Origin: an uncultured Thermoguttaceae bacterium
Lineage (GTDB): Bacteria; Planctomycetota; Planctomycetia; Pirellulales; Thermoguttaceae
DNA: 64,000 nucleotides
Direction: 5' to 3'
Assembly: GCA_937951625.1 (NCBI GenBank)
Contig: CALFBP010000033.1
Location: 1 to 64,000, forward strand
Below, piece by piece: positions 63,262 to 64,000 of the stretch. Both the position numbers and the translations under genes were made by a program. Within the stretch, counting starts at the first letter, position 1, and each line of letters opens with the position of its first letter. The notes below the pieces were generated by a model that saw only the letters and a program-made list of their open reading frames with translations, searched no databases and was not told the DNA's origin.

Positions 63262-63460
63262 GTCGGAGGAATCCCCCCACGGTTTTCAAAAGCGGCGACA
63301 AGGCGAAGTCATCGCCGATCCGCAAGGACAAAAAGCGTCTCATCAAGATTTGCCCAATTCTAGCAGGGCGATCGATCGATACAATCTGCCACCCAAAAGC
63401 CCACGTTGCATGATGTTCGGGGAGAGCCGCGCTCCGTCGCACTCGCGAGTAAGCCAGGTG

Positions 63461-63733
63461 AGCGAACTCAGCGTAGCAGAGGCCGGTCAAAGCACAGGCC
63501 AGTCCGGTGAGGGTGAAGGAGAGCATCAAGGCGGGCCCGGCTCCTGGTCGGGTCGCATCGCCCGCCGCGGCCGTGCCCACCAGGGCGAAAATCCCTGCCC
63601 CCACGATTGCGCCGATTCCCAAAAGAACCAGGTCCACCGGCCCCAAGACCCGCCGCAAACCCCGCCCGCCCTCGCCCGTCTCGGAGGTAAGCGAGTCGAT
63701 ACTTTTGCGTTGGAGGATGGAACCCAGCGGCAT
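63461..63733 (-). pseudogene. N-terminal remnant of an APC-family amino-acid permease
   Basis: From the ATG at 63733 about 91 codons read as the start of a cationic amino-acid transporter: ILQRKSIDSL, LRRVLGPVDLVLLGIGAIVGAGIFALVGTAAA, and FTLTGLACALTGLCYAEFA. After that the frame stays open but the sequence (HLAYSRVRRSAALPEHH) no longer resembles the family, which would continue with SGSAYTYAY and ten more helices. So the gene is truncated by a deletion. The remaining 200 bp to the lactonase gene show nothing. Confidence 0.75.
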
Positions 63734-63815
63734 CAAGGAAATTTCCACGTCAAGGCGTCGTGGACCGCTCCGCGCGGCCTGAGCAAATACTGGCCACTCT
63801 CGCAACCTGTGCTGG

Positions 63816-64000
63816 TCACGTTCCCAGCACGGGCCGTGCCAGGTCGTAGCCGATGGCGAAGATCGCGGCGTCGATCAGCAGGTGGCTCACCCAGGGACCC
63901 AGCAGCGAACCGCTCCGATGATAAAGCCAAGCCCAGTAGGCCCCGCCCAACGCCACGGCAAGCGAAAAAACAAACGTCCACGGCGAAAACCGTCCGAAAA
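63816..64000 (-). CDS. C-terminal end of a CPBP-family membrane protease, cut by window edge
   Basis: The minus strand reads GGAYWAWLYHRSGSLLGPWVSHLLIDAAIFAIGYDLARPVLGT and a TGA at 63816-63818. GPWVSHLLIDAAIF is the last conserved helix of CPBP (Abi/CAAX-protease-like) membrane proteins, with its metal-binding His. The start and the EExxxR motif lie beyond the right edge. These proteins are glutamic-type proteases or related membrane factors. Confidence 0.7.
   Translation of the reverse strand, partial: FGRFSPWTFVFSLAVALGGAYWAWLYHRSGSLLGPWVSHLLIDAAIFAIGYDLARPVLGT

Overview
The window looks like chromosomal DNA of a planctomycete (phylum Planctomycetota, most like the Pirellulales and relatives). 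It is GC-rich. It encodes secreted proteins typical of that group: a multi-EF-hand protein, Spy-like helical proteins, Tat-exported Gfo/Idh oxidoreductases, HEAT-repeat and propeller proteins, and a DUF1570-like metalloprotease. It also carries the replication block dnaA-dnaN-DUF721-gyrB and a long pseudopilin operon. The phylum is inferred from protein style; no rRNA or tRNA gene was found to confirm it.

Layout. 1-6460 (minus strand): a truncated Lys/Glu/Ala-repeat lipoprotein, a secreted propeller, and a unit of EF-hand protein, conserved unknown protein and L-arabinose isomerase. 6738-17917 (plus): a Spy-like protein, then a type II secretion / type IV pilus-like operon (ATPase E, platform F, pseudopilins G, H, I, J, K, a GspL-like protein and a PilO-PilP-like fusion), mostly with overlapping starts and stops. 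The secretin is not in the window. 18000-18434 (minus): a thioredoxin. 18951-23329 (plus): a Gfo/Idh-fold protein lacking its EKP motif, a Wzm/Wzt-type polysaccharide ABC exporter and a glycosyltransferase. 23489-28479 (plus): a lipid cassette of cyclopropane-synthase-like methyltransferase, geranylgeranyl-reductase-like flavoprotein and MMPL exporter. 28628-32427 (minus): GNAT protein, DUF1570-like lipoprotein and a B12-binding radical SAM enzyme. 32855-37737 (plus): Tat-exported Gfo/Idh, HEAT-repeat protein and a uroporphyrinogen-decarboxylase-fold protein.

37831-43458 (minus) is the replication block, with a DnaA that lacks the usual N-terminal domain and likely origin sequence near it. 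43845-48848 (minus) is a compact run folE, queD, flavin reductase, class II photolyase, and SDR-DUF2867, linking pterin and flavin supply to light-driven repair. 49288-55862 holds a secreted TIM-barrel protein, a thioredoxin-NHL protein, a Tat-exported aldo/keto reductase, and the UPF0210/ACT pair. 56309-60584 holds a TolC-like lipoprotein with a glycine-rich insert, a small methyltransferase and a DUF4405-like membrane protein. 60899-63261 (minus) is a lactonase plus glucose-6-phosphate dehydrogenase unit. The right edge is cut inside a CPBP-type membrane protease.

Three short gene remnants lie in otherwise empty gaps: the C-terminus of an MFS sugar porter next to dnaA, the C-terminus of a second uroporphyrinogen-decarboxylase-fold protein, and the N-terminus of an APC amino-acid permease. 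No CRISPR array, insertion sequence, phage, tRNA or rRNA was seen. The most interesting candidates are the photolyase/pterin/flavin operon, the lipid-modification/export cassette, the pseudopilin operon with its fused PilO-PilP subunit, and two genes whose promoters would give almost leaderless messages.
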